Shown here one piece after another: positions 1 to 12,100 of a DNA stretch of 64,000 nt. The notes beneath the pieces were generated by a model, which was not told where the DNA came from, made no database searches, and saw nothing but the letters and a program-made list of their open reading frames with translations. The position numbers and the translations under genes were made by a program. The stretch is from Pararge aegeria (lineage: Eukaryota; Arthropoda; Insecta; Lepidoptera; Nymphalidae), in NCBI RefSeq assembly GCF_905163445.1, contig NC_053208.1, positions 26,377,986 through 26,441,985 on the forward strand. Direction: 5' to 3'. The first letter of the stretch is position 1, and every line of letters starts with the position of its first letter.

Positions 1-503
1 AGCAAGCGATTAGCTACTATGAAGTAAAAGAATAAAAGAATTTGAACATACATATATTTGAAGGATGTGCGGGCCTTAGAAGGGTTGTAACTTGTAACAA
101 AGAATCACCCCAACCATCAAAAAAGCACGAGCACAGTTATTTTTGTACTTTCTTTTAACTCCAAATGCGTAATAAAATAGATTAAATGTTAGTTACAATA
201 AATTATTCAAATGTATTGCTAAAAAGTAGTCAGCTGTTCAAAGGCGATTCTTAAACATGTTATAAGTTGTAGTTTGTTTAGATAATTGTAATTCTTTTGT
301 TCAGCACTTTTTAATCTGAAATGTGCTGAAAAAAACAAGAAAAATTATCTTGTGTCGAAAACATCGTTACGGATTGTAAAGTAATGAAAATTACTTCAAC
401 ATAAAAAATCTCGTAATTTTTTCGACGTGACATTTGCATTTTCAGATCAGATTTTTCTTCATCTTATTTGCTTTGTGTTGTGTGAATCAAATTTTAGAAT
501 TGT

Positions 504-550
504 CCATAGAATTACCGTCTAGATGTATTAACTAGACGGTAATTCTATGG
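504..550. repeat. Perfect 19-bp inverted repeat, 9-base loop
   Basis: Arms CCATAGAATTACCGTCTAG (504-522) and its exact complement (532-550) around ATGTATTAA. No gene or known element explains it. Confidence 0.9.
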
Positions 551-687
551 TCGATAAGACATAAAAAACGATTCGACGGAACTTAGTTAAAATAAACATC
601 GCATTGTGTTACGGCTCCTTTTGGAAAACTCAACTTAATTATATCAAACATGTTTTCGTATCTCGTGATTAGATAAAAGTTACATTG

Positions 688-743
<56 letters not shown>
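688..743. repeat. (TG)n microsatellite
   Basis: About 27 uninterrupted TG repeats. Confidence 0.97.
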
Positions 744-746
<3 letters not shown>

Positions 747-1686
747 AGCTCAGATATCTATTTAAACAATCATTAAGGCTGTGAATGTTAGTAGGTGGTC
801 TAAAAATATAACTATGAGAAGTCTATATTTACCTTGTCAAGGCTCTAAACTTGATTTGAATCAACACAAACTTTGAGATAGTGAGACTTGATATCACTGG
901 CTACTAATTGTCAATTCAATTTTGTTTTAATCGGTTGAGCTGCTACATGTGGTCTTTTGAGAAGCAAACATAAAAACGTTGAAAACCATAATTTCAATCA
1001 CACATTTTTGGGGTTTAAGATGTTGTATGTGCATTGTGGGGATGCTGGTTACCATTTTGTTTAAAAGTTACTCTGACGATTCGTATAGGACTTTTTGCAT
1101 TGGGCATAGACTGCCCATAGCCATTTTAACTTTCTGATAGTTTGGGCTAAGACGGTGACCTTGGTAATCCAGCGGATCTCTTAGTTTTGTTTAACTCCTA
1201 AGCGTAAACTAGAAAATTCCTTTCATTTTATAAAAGAATAGCGGCCCCTTGCGACTATAAGGCGACGACCCGCGTATCACTAAAAGATAGACATGCTGTT
1301 CCGTACTTTTTTTTAGAACTTTTAAAGGAAAACAACTTTGAATGTCATACATCGGAAGCTCTCAGGCTGCTTTTTAAGTAGTCTTAAATGACAATGTAAG
1401 ATGGTGATAGCAAACTTTGACTTTGCCTTTTTTCCGACCTGATACTAGGAAAATTGAGCTCATTATCTATGAATTTGAAATCCTTACTGTTTACTATAAT
1501 TTGTGTATATATAGAGAGAGTCCTTCTACGACGAGTTGTCAACATTGGAATCTTGGAATGCATTTAAGATTTCAATGTCATGTTTAAGTTGTTCTCGCGA
1601 AATTAAATATACAAACCGGTAATGTAATTGTTAAAAAATATAAGAGTGTATTAATAACTCAATGCTGTGCGAATATACTTAAAATA

Positions 1687-1995
1687 ATCATCGTCATCGA
1701 CCCATTACGTGGCCACTACGGGGCACGGGTCTCCTCTCACAATGAGAAGGGTATAAGCCATAAGGCCGTAGTCCACCATGCTGGCCCAATGCGGAATCCA
1801 CATACCTTTAAGAACATTATGTAAAACTCTCAGGCATGCAGGTTTCCTCACGATGTTTTCCTTCATCGTCGAAGCAAGTGATATTTTTAGTTACTTAAAA
1901 CAATCATAACTTTGAATGTGCGTGCTGGGATTCGTACTCGGACCCCTGAAAGTGTAGGCGAGTTCCTACCCACTGCGCTATTGCCGCTTCAACAA
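1687..1995. repeat. Dispersed repeat 'ACTACGGGGCACGGGTCTCC' with tRNA-like end
   Basis: Lepidopteran-type interspersed repeat carrying the segments GGCACGGGTCTCCTCTCACA, TAGTCCACCATGCTGGCCCA and TTTCCTCACGATGTTTTCCT. It ends in a region resembling a tRNA B box on the complementary strand (GGGATTCGTACTCGGACCC). Related pieces occur at 5425-5527, 14365-14450, 14770-14900, 25730-25860 and 52885-52960. Confidence 0.75.
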
Positions 1996-2171
1996 TAATA
2001 ATAATAAATAAAAAAAAATAAAAAAGCCTTTTATTACATGAAAATAATATTACAAACATAGTAAACAAAGAATGAAATAAAAAATAGTGTCTATAAAGTT
2101 TACAATACAAATTCGTTTTAACATTTTTTTTCTTTTATTATATTTAAGAATTAATGAATTTTTGCTTTTCA

Positions 2172-2515
2172 TATTAAATTAGCAGAGACCCCTCTCAGGT
2201 GAAGGAGATCCTCCTCCAAGGATTTCCATTTTGGTCTATTTTTGGCTGTTTGTAACCAGTTTGTTCCTGCGGTCTTCTTAATATCATCCTCCGATCTCGT
2301 GTATGGTCTTCCTATTCGGCGTTTGCCTGGCGGGCCGTTCCATGTGACATTTATAGTCCACCTATTATCTACACATCGGGCTACATGGCCGGCCCATCGG
2401 AATTTTAGTGTTTGGGCTTGAGTCAGAGCGTCCATTGCTTTAGTGTAATTTCTTATATTCGTATGTGCTATCTTGTGTATTTTCCTTATATTCAACATAC
2501 TACGTTGCATTCCGT
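2172..2515 (-). pseudogene. RTE-type LINE ORF2 C-terminal remnant
   Basis: The minus strand encodes about 113 residues containing TLKFRWAGHVARC, VTWNGPPGKRRIGRP and NRPKWKSLEEDLLH, the arrangement seen at the C-terminus of RTE-like reverse transcriptases (W-A-G-H-V-A-R, then GRP, then W-x-x-L-E-E). No RT catalytic domain is attached, so it is a short 5'-truncated copy. Confidence 0.8.
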
Positions 2516-2964
2516 TTTAACACGAACTTGTTCTGTTTTTAATTTTCTCAGTAAATTGCCACTTCCGCTTCAACAATACGTACATATTATTATCGAATCG
2601 AAAGGAGGGTTGAGTGACCATTTTGCGAGTTGCCACAGTAAAAGAAGTTAAAACTATGAGTTATAACTCGATTTAATAAATATATTGTGTACGTTTAGTA
2701 TGCCGTAGCACTAAACGGCAAATCAAGCCTAAGGTGAAGCGCTAACACTAGACTTTATAGACTTGTCTATAGTTATCTTTATTAAAAGCCTATCCTTAAG
2801 TATTTATAACTCGTACTGGAGATTATCTACATTTTTTATCATCTGCATACCCTGTGCATACCCTCTATGCACGCCACTGTAGATAGCCCACCTGGGAACC
2901 ATCATATATAAATAGAGCAAAACTTCGCGGGGCATACAGTCACATACTGCAAAGTATTGTCCTG

Positions 2965-3125
2965 TGTCCATGTACAATTAAAGCCTCAGTGGCTGTACAT
3001 ATGCCTGTGTTACACCGGCAACCACGCCCTTCAGACCGAAAGCATTGCATTGCGACAATGTTGCTTAGCGGCAGAAATAAGCATGGTTGTAGTACTTCCC
3101 CGGACGAGCTCTGTCACAAAAAGTT
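2965..3125 (+). repeat. Dispersed repeat with 'GCTTAGCGGCAGAAATAAGC'
   Basis: Shares TTAGCGGCAGAAATAAGCAT followed by a CACTTCCCC-type segment with 17175-17395, and a weaker match at 24835-24970. It lies immediately before the splice acceptor at 3159-3160. Confidence 0.7.
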
Positions 3126-3160
3126 CATCTATTAAGCTGATCGTTACATATCTATTTCAG

Positions 3161-6100
3161 GATGGGTTGGCGTTCCTGTCCTGGTGCTCACGTGCCTCGT
3201 AGCGGCCTTCAGCGGCAAGCGCCTCGGCGACTGCTGGACCATCATCGAGGGCAGGGACCCCGAGATGAGGACCAGGAAACGAAACCCATACGCCATCATC
3301 GCTGAGCAGTCTCTGGGAAAGACATGGAGGTAAGATTCCCACAAGAAAATGTTAATCTTCATACATTGCTGCGTAAAATGACCATCTATAGATATGCCAA
3401 CAAAGAGGCAGCGGACATTTTTAATGTAACAGTAGCTGTTCTGCGCGGTTTTATCCGCCTTTCACTACAGTTCGTAATGAAATCTTATACGAGAGCATAA
3501 TATAAGCCGCGCGAGTAGGTACTTGTCCACTTCACTAATACTCGTAAACTCCCCTACCGGGCCGGTGCGCTCGCGCGTTACTCAAATTTCACATTATATC
3601 CTAAACTTGCATGCTTAAAAGGATAGGTCTTATTACCTTAAGATTGTTTAATTAATAAGTACAATTTAGTACATTTGCAGTACATTGTATTTATATATGG
3701 CAGTCAGTTTAATTAGCGCTTGCGTATAAAGTAGCTCGCTAGAATATTTTCTCCTGACTTGTTTTACAGTCATTATTCGAGGCTGAAATCGAATGGAAAT
3801 AAAAATATAATAATTTAAATTCTGTTTCATCGTTTATCCACGATTTTTACATACAAACGTACACAAAAAAAACTTTCCTCATTATAATATTAAGTATATA
3901 CAGTTTGGTTCATTCAAGTTTCTACTTGTATCTTATTTTGTTGATCTGTGCGGTGTCTCTTGTTTAGAATAATTACACCATACAGGCTCAGTAAATATAT
4001 GATATTTACTGCGATACAGGTTTGTCTAGTTTTCGCGGTAATAAGTACCTGTTCATTGTATCTGCATGTAAAGCAATTTTTTTTATCCGGTTGTTATGAT
4101 TTAATAAGTATACTTATTCCAGTACATGGTATGATAATAGCTCTTGACTACAATCGCACCAAGCCAATCCAATGGGAGCAGACTAACTGTTACGGTATGG
4201 CTAATGAACCCCTAATCGTTTAATCGTTTTCTACGCAGCATCGTACCGGAACGCTAAACCCCTTTTTAGCTCATATTTGTCGGTAAGGAGGTAACCAGCC
4301 ACGGCCGAAGCTTCCCACCAGACCGGACCAGAAATTATAAATTCACGAATTGGCTCGGCGGACTCGACTGCGCCTGGGAGGTCGCCAAAGTAGATAGTTA
4401 CTTTATTTAAATAAACATAATAAATTAATAAATATACTACGACAATACACAACGCTATCTAGCCCCAAAGTGAGCGTAGCTTTTGTTTTGGGTACTAAGA
4501 AAACTGATTAATATTTTTATGAATTATATATAAATACTTATAATATACAAACAAACATCCAGACACTGAAAAACATTCATGTTCATCACACAAATATTTT
4601 CCAGTTGTGGGAATCGAACCCACGGCCTTGACTCAGAAAGCAGGGTCGCTGCCTATTGTGCAAATCGGCCGTCGACTTGGTTGTTTATGACCGGGTTTCA
4701 CAAATCCCGCAGAAACCGTCTGTTTATCTGGGATGTATGTTTCTAACTCTATGCTAAATACAAATAAGCAAGCACATTCTCGCATTGCTAATTTTATTTA
4801 AGATGAATTTAAAGTTAAATAATTAAAATTAATCCGATCCGATGATGATTTCTTTGGCTTTGGTAGTTGGAATGTCTGTAGGAGCTGTTGATAACTCCAA
4901 AACTGGTTTTGAGCGAGACATGTTTTTGTTAGTCGCATTAAGGTCACATGTTTCCTCCGATTGGATCGGATATACTCGGATTTGTCATTAGACTACATTA
5001 TGCATAGAATTTTGAAAAGGTTAAAGCATTTGCCTATCTTTTATGACTTTGTTGTGTAAATGTTTACTTAATGAGAAGATTTTTATCACCGTTTTTTTCG
5101 TCGAGGTTGGAGATAATCTGGTTGGCCAATGATGATCCGCTTCTCGTATTTTAAACAGAATAGGATTCATATACTACCACCCTGGCGCAGTGGTGAGCTT
5201 TATGTTTTTAAATTGGAGGTCCCGGATTCGATTCCCGGTTGGTGCAATTTGGGAACATTTGTCGGTAGGATAACTAGCCGAAGTGTCCCAACAGACCAGA
5301 AATTATAAAATCCCAATTTACCCATGCCGAGGATCGAATCTCGGACCTTCAAAACCACAGCGCTCACTGGTGCGCCAGAGAGGTCGTTAAAAGTCTTTAT
5401 GCGTGGATACTGTGTTGTCACAAACCAGAATTGGGCCAGCGTTGTGGACTACGCGTTCTCATTGTGAGAGGAATCCCGTGCCCTGTAGTGGGCCGCTAAT
5501 GGGTTCCTATGCTGATGATGATGATGATTTGGTTCCCAGCGTCGCCGTGTCGCTGGCTATGATGGTGGCACAGTTCGGCGTGGCCGTGGTATACCTGCTG
5601 CTCGCGGCGCAGTTACTCGAACAAGTGTTCCTGTCGCTGGCGCCGACCGTCACCATCTGCATCTGGTACCTCGTGGTGGTGGGCGCGATGACGCCGCTCA
5701 TGCTGTTCGGCACGCCCAAGGACTTCTCGTGAGTAATAGGCTTGGAACTTTTAAGTTAGGTTCGTTTAGGAACGTAGATGTCGGCTAAGAATTGGTTTTG
5801 GGAAATTACTTCCCTAAATGGGTGAAAATGGGGTTGGAGGTTTGTATTAAACTCCTATGTTTTAAAGTTAGAGACACCATAATTCACATTTAGGTTAATA
5901 ACCTATACTTATAATAATTAAACTGTAACTGGAAGATTTCTGTACAATTAATTTTTTTTTTTAATTTTGACCGGGGGATGCTTTATAATTCGGAGTCCGA
6001 AACAGATTTTTATTTAATTTTTGTCTGTCTGTCTGGGCATCACGTGAAAACTACTGAACGTATTTAAATAAAATTTAATATAGTGGTAGCTGATATTCCG

Positions 6101-9100
6101 GGTCAACATATAGGCTACTTTTTATCCGGATAAACAAAAAGTTTCCTTCGGGAAATGGGATGAAAGTTTTTATCTATTTAACTTCATAGCTCCGTTTAAT
6201 TTTAACCGAAAGTTTGTGAGAATGTTTGAATGGATGAATGGATAAATGTATGGATGGATGGATGTTTGTTACGCTTTAGCGCCACAACGAAATGACCGAT
6301 TTGGCTAAAATTTGGCAGGGACGTACAATATAGTCTGGAATAGCTCATAACAAACAGCAAAACAGCTTCAACATGATAGCATCGCTAATTTTTCGCAATT
6401 GTCTTTCAATATCCGCGCAATTCGTTCAAGCACCCAGGAAATCGTGAATTCTACGAGACGCGGGCATCCGCTTAAATCACCCTAAGGTGCACACTACTAC
6501 TACTATCCTGTTTTTATATGCAGTTCTTAACAGTATTATTTAAAACTTCGCTTTATAAATCGGATATAATATCATACTATCGAGAGTTATACATACTCTG
6601 TAATACATGGAACAGGTTTTAAGATGCTGGAAATTTCATCGAAGAAGTCGCGGACAACTGCTATTACTATAGTGGGACCTTTCTATAATCTTAATAATCT
6701 TTTAATACGAACTTTAAACTTTTTAAGAGACATCTCCAAAATGTCAATGAGTTTATCGTAAAAATTGTATGCAATTTTCTTTAAACGAATTATTCATTTT
6801 ATGTAACCTAGTATATTGCAGTGTTAGTTTATTCTAAAAAAAACTGTACACTAGAAAATGTTCAATTTTTTTTCTTAAATTTTTTTTTTTATGAATTTTA
6901 ATTTTATATTCAAATATGTATTGACTGACTATACACTGTCATTATTTTAACATCTTTAAATTCATCTCTCTATGACTCTCTCGGACCGATTTTGGAAAAT
7001 AGTGCTAATATTAGGAGCATTTTATAATTCCAAACAATTCTGTAAAAGTAACCAAAATAGACTCGCCTAGCAGTTACAGTCGCTTCTTCGTAAATTGTTT
7101 ATATGAGGACCCCATGGAAGAATAGCATCTAAACGTTATTCCTAGAAAAACTGTCGTATCCACCAGGTTCAGATCCTCATTATTAAGTAGTATATTAGTT
7201 CTCACATGTTTAACATTTGGTAAAGTGAATTTTACACACTTGGTTTTATTCCGTTAAGCCTCTTGACCGCTTCAGCGAGAGAGTTGATTACGTCGTGAAA
7301 ACCTAATCCACAATTCATTTTAAAAGTTAATGATGTTGTACAGAATTATCCCGTGTTTGTCCTTGGCAAGGTAAAGAAGGTCCTTAATGTAAATAAGGAC
7401 CATAATTGGTCCTTATACAGACCCCTGTGGGACACCTACATTCACAACTGACTGCAGTCTTCTTTATGAGCCAGCCAAATACTAATAGGCTGCATTGGAT
7501 GCTGATTGGATGATGGATCGCCGTGCTAGGAGATTTATAGGCGAGGTTTCACCACTTTTGGCTAAACTCAAGATCTCCGATCATCGTCGTAAAGTAGCTG
7601 GTTTGTCGGTGTTTTATAAGATATACTTTGAGGAGTGTGGTCAGGAACGGTACGATCTCGTTCCCTCTTCACCATTTTATTATCGCACTGCAAGCAATTT
7701 ATTATATGTATCACAATTACAGGTTCTTGGGGGTGATAGCTTTCTTCTCAACTGTGGTGGCCTGTATTCTCTACTTCATCCAAATGATGAACGACGTGAG
7801 GCCCTTCGTGTTCCGCTGGGGCATCCACGGCTTCAGCGACTTCTTCCTCGCAATGGGTATCATCATGTTCGCGTTCGGCGGCGCCTGCACCTTCCCAACG
7901 ATCCAGAACGACATGGCTGATAAGACCAAGTTTAACAAGAGTCTGCAGTACGGCTTCACTGGTTAGTATTCTGCAAATATAAGTCCTATTTAATCTTTTT
8001 ACATTATAAACATATGTACACATAAATAGAATACATATTTACAAATGTTACAAATGTTTATGTTGGAAAAGAGCAACTGCTGAGATTCTTGCCGGCTTCT
8101 TCTCGGTAGAATCTGCCTTCCGAACCGGTGGTAGAGTCACTACACACAGACAGACTTGACGTTTCAAAAGTGCTTATATTAGGCCTACTTGAAATAAATG
8201 AATATGGATGTTTTTTTTTTTTGAATTTTTGAATCTGTTTGGTGTAATTTATAATTTCCGGCAATGTACTCTAAGCACGTTTCGCTCCGAAACCGAGGCA
8301 TCCTCTGGAGACTTTTGGTGTGGAGTATGAAGATTGAAGAAATTATAAATAACAACACTTTATTTTCATAACAAATTTTGTTCTATGACTTTTCAAAATT
8401 CAGTATTAATTTATTTAATACAAAGAAATTGTATGAAAAAAAATAATAGGTTCACGCGCTGTTACCGATATTACATTTGGTTTTACACAAGTTGTTAGTT
8501 TTCTATATTCTGTTCTGTCGTCAGCACACGGAATATATTTCTTAATTTCCGAAGCACTCCGCCATAGCCGGAGATATGCACGTTCTAATTTTATATATTT
8601 TTTTAATAAGTAACATTTCGTTTCTAGCCATGCTGGCCCTTTACCTCCCCATCGCGACAGCTGGCTACGCGGTATACGGAGAGTCAGTGGGTTCGAACTT
8701 CGTCACGTCACTTGCTCCTACTGCACTGACTCTGGTCGGCAACGTGCTGATGTCGATCCACCTGATCTGTGCCTTCATCATCCTCGTCAACCCAGTCTGC
8801 CAGGAGTTGGAGGAGCTTTACAGCATTCCTAGAGGTTTGTCTTATCACGTACACATACTTGTTAACTGGACTGGTGTGTTGGAAGTGTCGGCAAGTGTTA
8901 CAAGCAAGTATAAAGTTTATTTTACGCGAGTTTCGTATCTTTTTTTTACAAGACCAGAAAGTGTCTTTTATGCGAGTAACGTATGTTTTGCTTGAGAGTA
9001 GAAAGTGCCTTTTATATAAGTTACGTATGTTTCGCTTGAGAGTAGAAAGTGTCTTTTATGCGAGTTACGATGTTTTGCTTGAGAGTAGAAAGTGCCTTTT

Positions 9101-12100
9101 ATCCGAGTTACGTATGTTTTGCATTAGAGTAGAAAGTGTCGTTTATGCGAGTTACATATGTTTTGCATTAGAGTAGAAAGTGTCGTTTATGCGAGTTACA
9201 TATGTTTTGCATTAGAGTAGAAAGTGTATTTTATGCGAGTTTCGTATGTTTTGCATAAGAGTAAAAAGTGTCTTTTATGCGAGTTACGTATGTTTTGTTT
9301 GAGAGTAGAAAATTCCTTTTATACAAGTTACGTATGTTTTGCATAAGAGTAAAAAGTGTCTTTTATGCGAGTTACGTATGTTTTGTTTGAGAGTAGAAAA
9401 TTCCTTTTATACAAGTTACGTATGTTTTGCATAAGAGTAAAAAGTGTCTTTTATGCGAGTTACGTATGTTTTGCTTGAGAGTAGAAAGTGCCTTTTTTGC
9501 GAGTTACGTATGTTTTGCATAAGAGTAGAAAGTGCCTTTTATACAAGTTACGTATGGTTAGCATAAGAGTAGAGAGTGTCTTTTACGCGAGTTTCGTATG
9601 TTTTGCATTAGAGTAGAAAGTGTATTTTATGCGAGTTTCGTATGTTTTGCATAAGAGTAAAAAGTGTCTTTTATGCGAGTTACGTATGTTTTGTTTGAGA
9701 GTAGAAAATTCCTTTTATACAAGTTACGTATGTTTTGCATAAGAGTAAAAAGTGTCTTTTATGCGAGTTACGTATGTTTTGTTTGAGAGTAGAAAATTCC
9801 TTTTATACAAGTTACGTATGTTTTGCATAAGAGTAAAAAGTGTCTTTTATGCGAGTTACGTATGTTTTGCTTGAGAGTAGAAAGTGCCTTTTTTGCGAGT
9901 TACGTATGTTTTGCATAAGAGTAGAAAGTGCCTTTTATACAAGTTACGTATGGTTAGCATAAGAGTAGAGAGTGTCTTTTACGCGAGTTTCGTATGTTTT
10001 GCATTAGAGTAGAAAGTGTCTTTTATGCGAGTTTCGTATGTTTTTCATAATAGTAAAAAGTGTCTTTTATGCGAGTTACGTATGTTTTGCATAAGCGTAG
10101 AAGGTGTATTTTACGCAAGTTTTGTACATCTCCCATTAGAGTTGAACGTGTATTTGATGCAAGTTTTGTGTATCTCGCGGTGATTAAAGTGTAAGTCTGG
10201 TTGTTGTGTTACAGATTCCGTGGGCTACCGCGCGCTGGCTCGCCTGTCCATCATGGCGGGTATCCTCTTCATCGGCGAGAGCATCCCCCGCTTCTACACG
10301 ATCCTGGCGCTGGTGGGCGGCACCACCGTCGCCTTCCTCACCTTCGTGCTGCCTTCCTACTGCTACCTCAACATCATCAGCCAACCGCCCAGGGAAGGGC
10401 AAACACAACCGTAAGTACCATTAATATTTAAAAAAAAAAATCTTGTTTTTCTCGTGTTAACTAAAGGACCTTTACACTGGGAAATGCATTTACGTACCTT
10501 TCTCCGGGAGGGTTTGACGACCTGCCTGGTGCAGTGGTGAGAATGTGAATTTTAATAGGGTTCTCGGCAGAGGCGATTTGGAAATTTAGAATTTCTGAAT
10601 TTCCTTTAGAACGTAATCCTTATTCTCATACAAACAATATGAACGCGAAGTTTGTATGCTCAAAATATTTCAGCCAAACTACTATTGTAAAACAAGGGGA
10701 AATAAATAAAATTATTTCATCATTTTATAGGTACCCAATGTATATAAATGAATTTATATGAATGATGCAAATAATCACTGCTTCCAGATACGCACAGTTA
10801 ATAAATCGTGTTTACTATACGATTGAAGCTCCGCCTCATCTCTCACAGGATAGAAAATTTATTACATTCATATTTTTAAATTGTAAAAAGAGCAATCTGC
10901 TGGGTTTCTTGCCGGCTCTTCTCGGTGGAATCTTCCTTCCGAACCGGTGGTAAATTCACTACAAACAGACTGACGTCATGTCAGTCTGTTTCAAAAGTGC
11001 GTATAAACTGGGCCTACTTGAAATAAATGGATTTTGAATCTTGCACACTAAAATGGTTTTAACTTACACACATCGTGTTAATACACGCGCATTATATCAT
11101 TGGAATACGCCATGCGTGTATCGTGCGGGCGTTATATTTGCAGAGAAGTGTAGCCGGTGTAAACTAGATGGCGCCTCATATATTTTTCACTTATCCTTAA
11201 GTTTTTATATTCAAAACCTTAATGTTTATACATACTGAAATACACAATAAATTACATTTATCTATACTTATAATAAATCTGTAACTGGAAGATTTCTGTA
11301 CATTTAATATATTTTGAAAATTTTGACCGGGGGATGCTTTATAATGGATACTGAGTCCAAACAGATTTTTATTTAATTTTTGTCTGTCTGTCTGTCCGGC
11401 CATCACTTGAAATCTACTGAACGGATTAAAATAAAATTTGGTACAGTGGTAACTGATATTCCGGGTCAACATATAGGCTACTTTTTATTCCGATAAACAG
11501 TAAGCTTCTCCCGGGAAATGGGATGTTTGTTTTTTATCAATTTTACTTCATACCTCCGTTAAATTTGAATCGATTTTGATAAATCTTTTTTTATTTGAAA
11601 GTGTGTACTATCAAGCATGTGTTGTGTAATTTTAATGAAGATCTGATAAAAATTGTCGGAGATAAAGAACATAAATCTTCACAGATAACAGCAAGTCGCA
11701 AGGCATATGGGACAACGATCGAATGCATGCGTACCATCTTACTTATATTATAAATGCGAAAGTTTGTGAGTACGGAGGTATGGATGGATGTATGTATGTA
11801 TGTATGTATGTATGGATCGATGGACATATTTAAAGTAATCATTATTACTTTAAAAAAAAGTCCGTGAGGCTAAATGTCTGACTGTTGAGGCACAATAACC
11901 GCTTTTTGTTATAATTTGTCAATCAAAACACGGGTACAATCTTAAGATGGTGACGTCCTATCAAATCTTTATCCAAATAAATAGTTTTATACTTAAAATT
12001 GATTATGTACCTGCTAATTCCTCTTTAAATTATTCAAATTGGACCTATTGTTTAGACGTTGCGATGGGTATAGAAATGCTAAAATATGTTTTAATTATAT

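Larger units (their letters stand above)
1..3160. other. Non-coding stretch upstream of the transporter exons
   Basis: AT-rich DNA without a recognisable exon. It contains a 19-bp-arm hairpin, a TG microsatellite, a chimeric dispersed repeat, a minus-strand RT remnant and a further interspersed repeat, each listed separately. It may be an intron of the transporter, since its first seen exon starts mid-codon. Confidence 0.7.

Noticed and set aside
4600..4680. tRNA gene suggested by a B-box-like segment
   Set aside because: It is the tRNA-derived head of a SINE; no intact acceptor stem or cloverleaf was found, here or in the other copies.
7495..7920. 141-residue frame overlapping the exon at 7723
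   Set aside because: It is in a different frame from the transporter exon (LGVIAFFSTVVACILYF); it is a shadow.
8576..9176. Two overlapping frames of about 135 residues
   Set aside because: They run from a real transporter exon through its donor into the minisatellite; the repeated wording is tandem DNA, not protein.
8903..10180. CRISPR-like regular repeats
   Set aside because: Units are directly head-to-tail with no unique spacers, and the DNA is eukaryotic.
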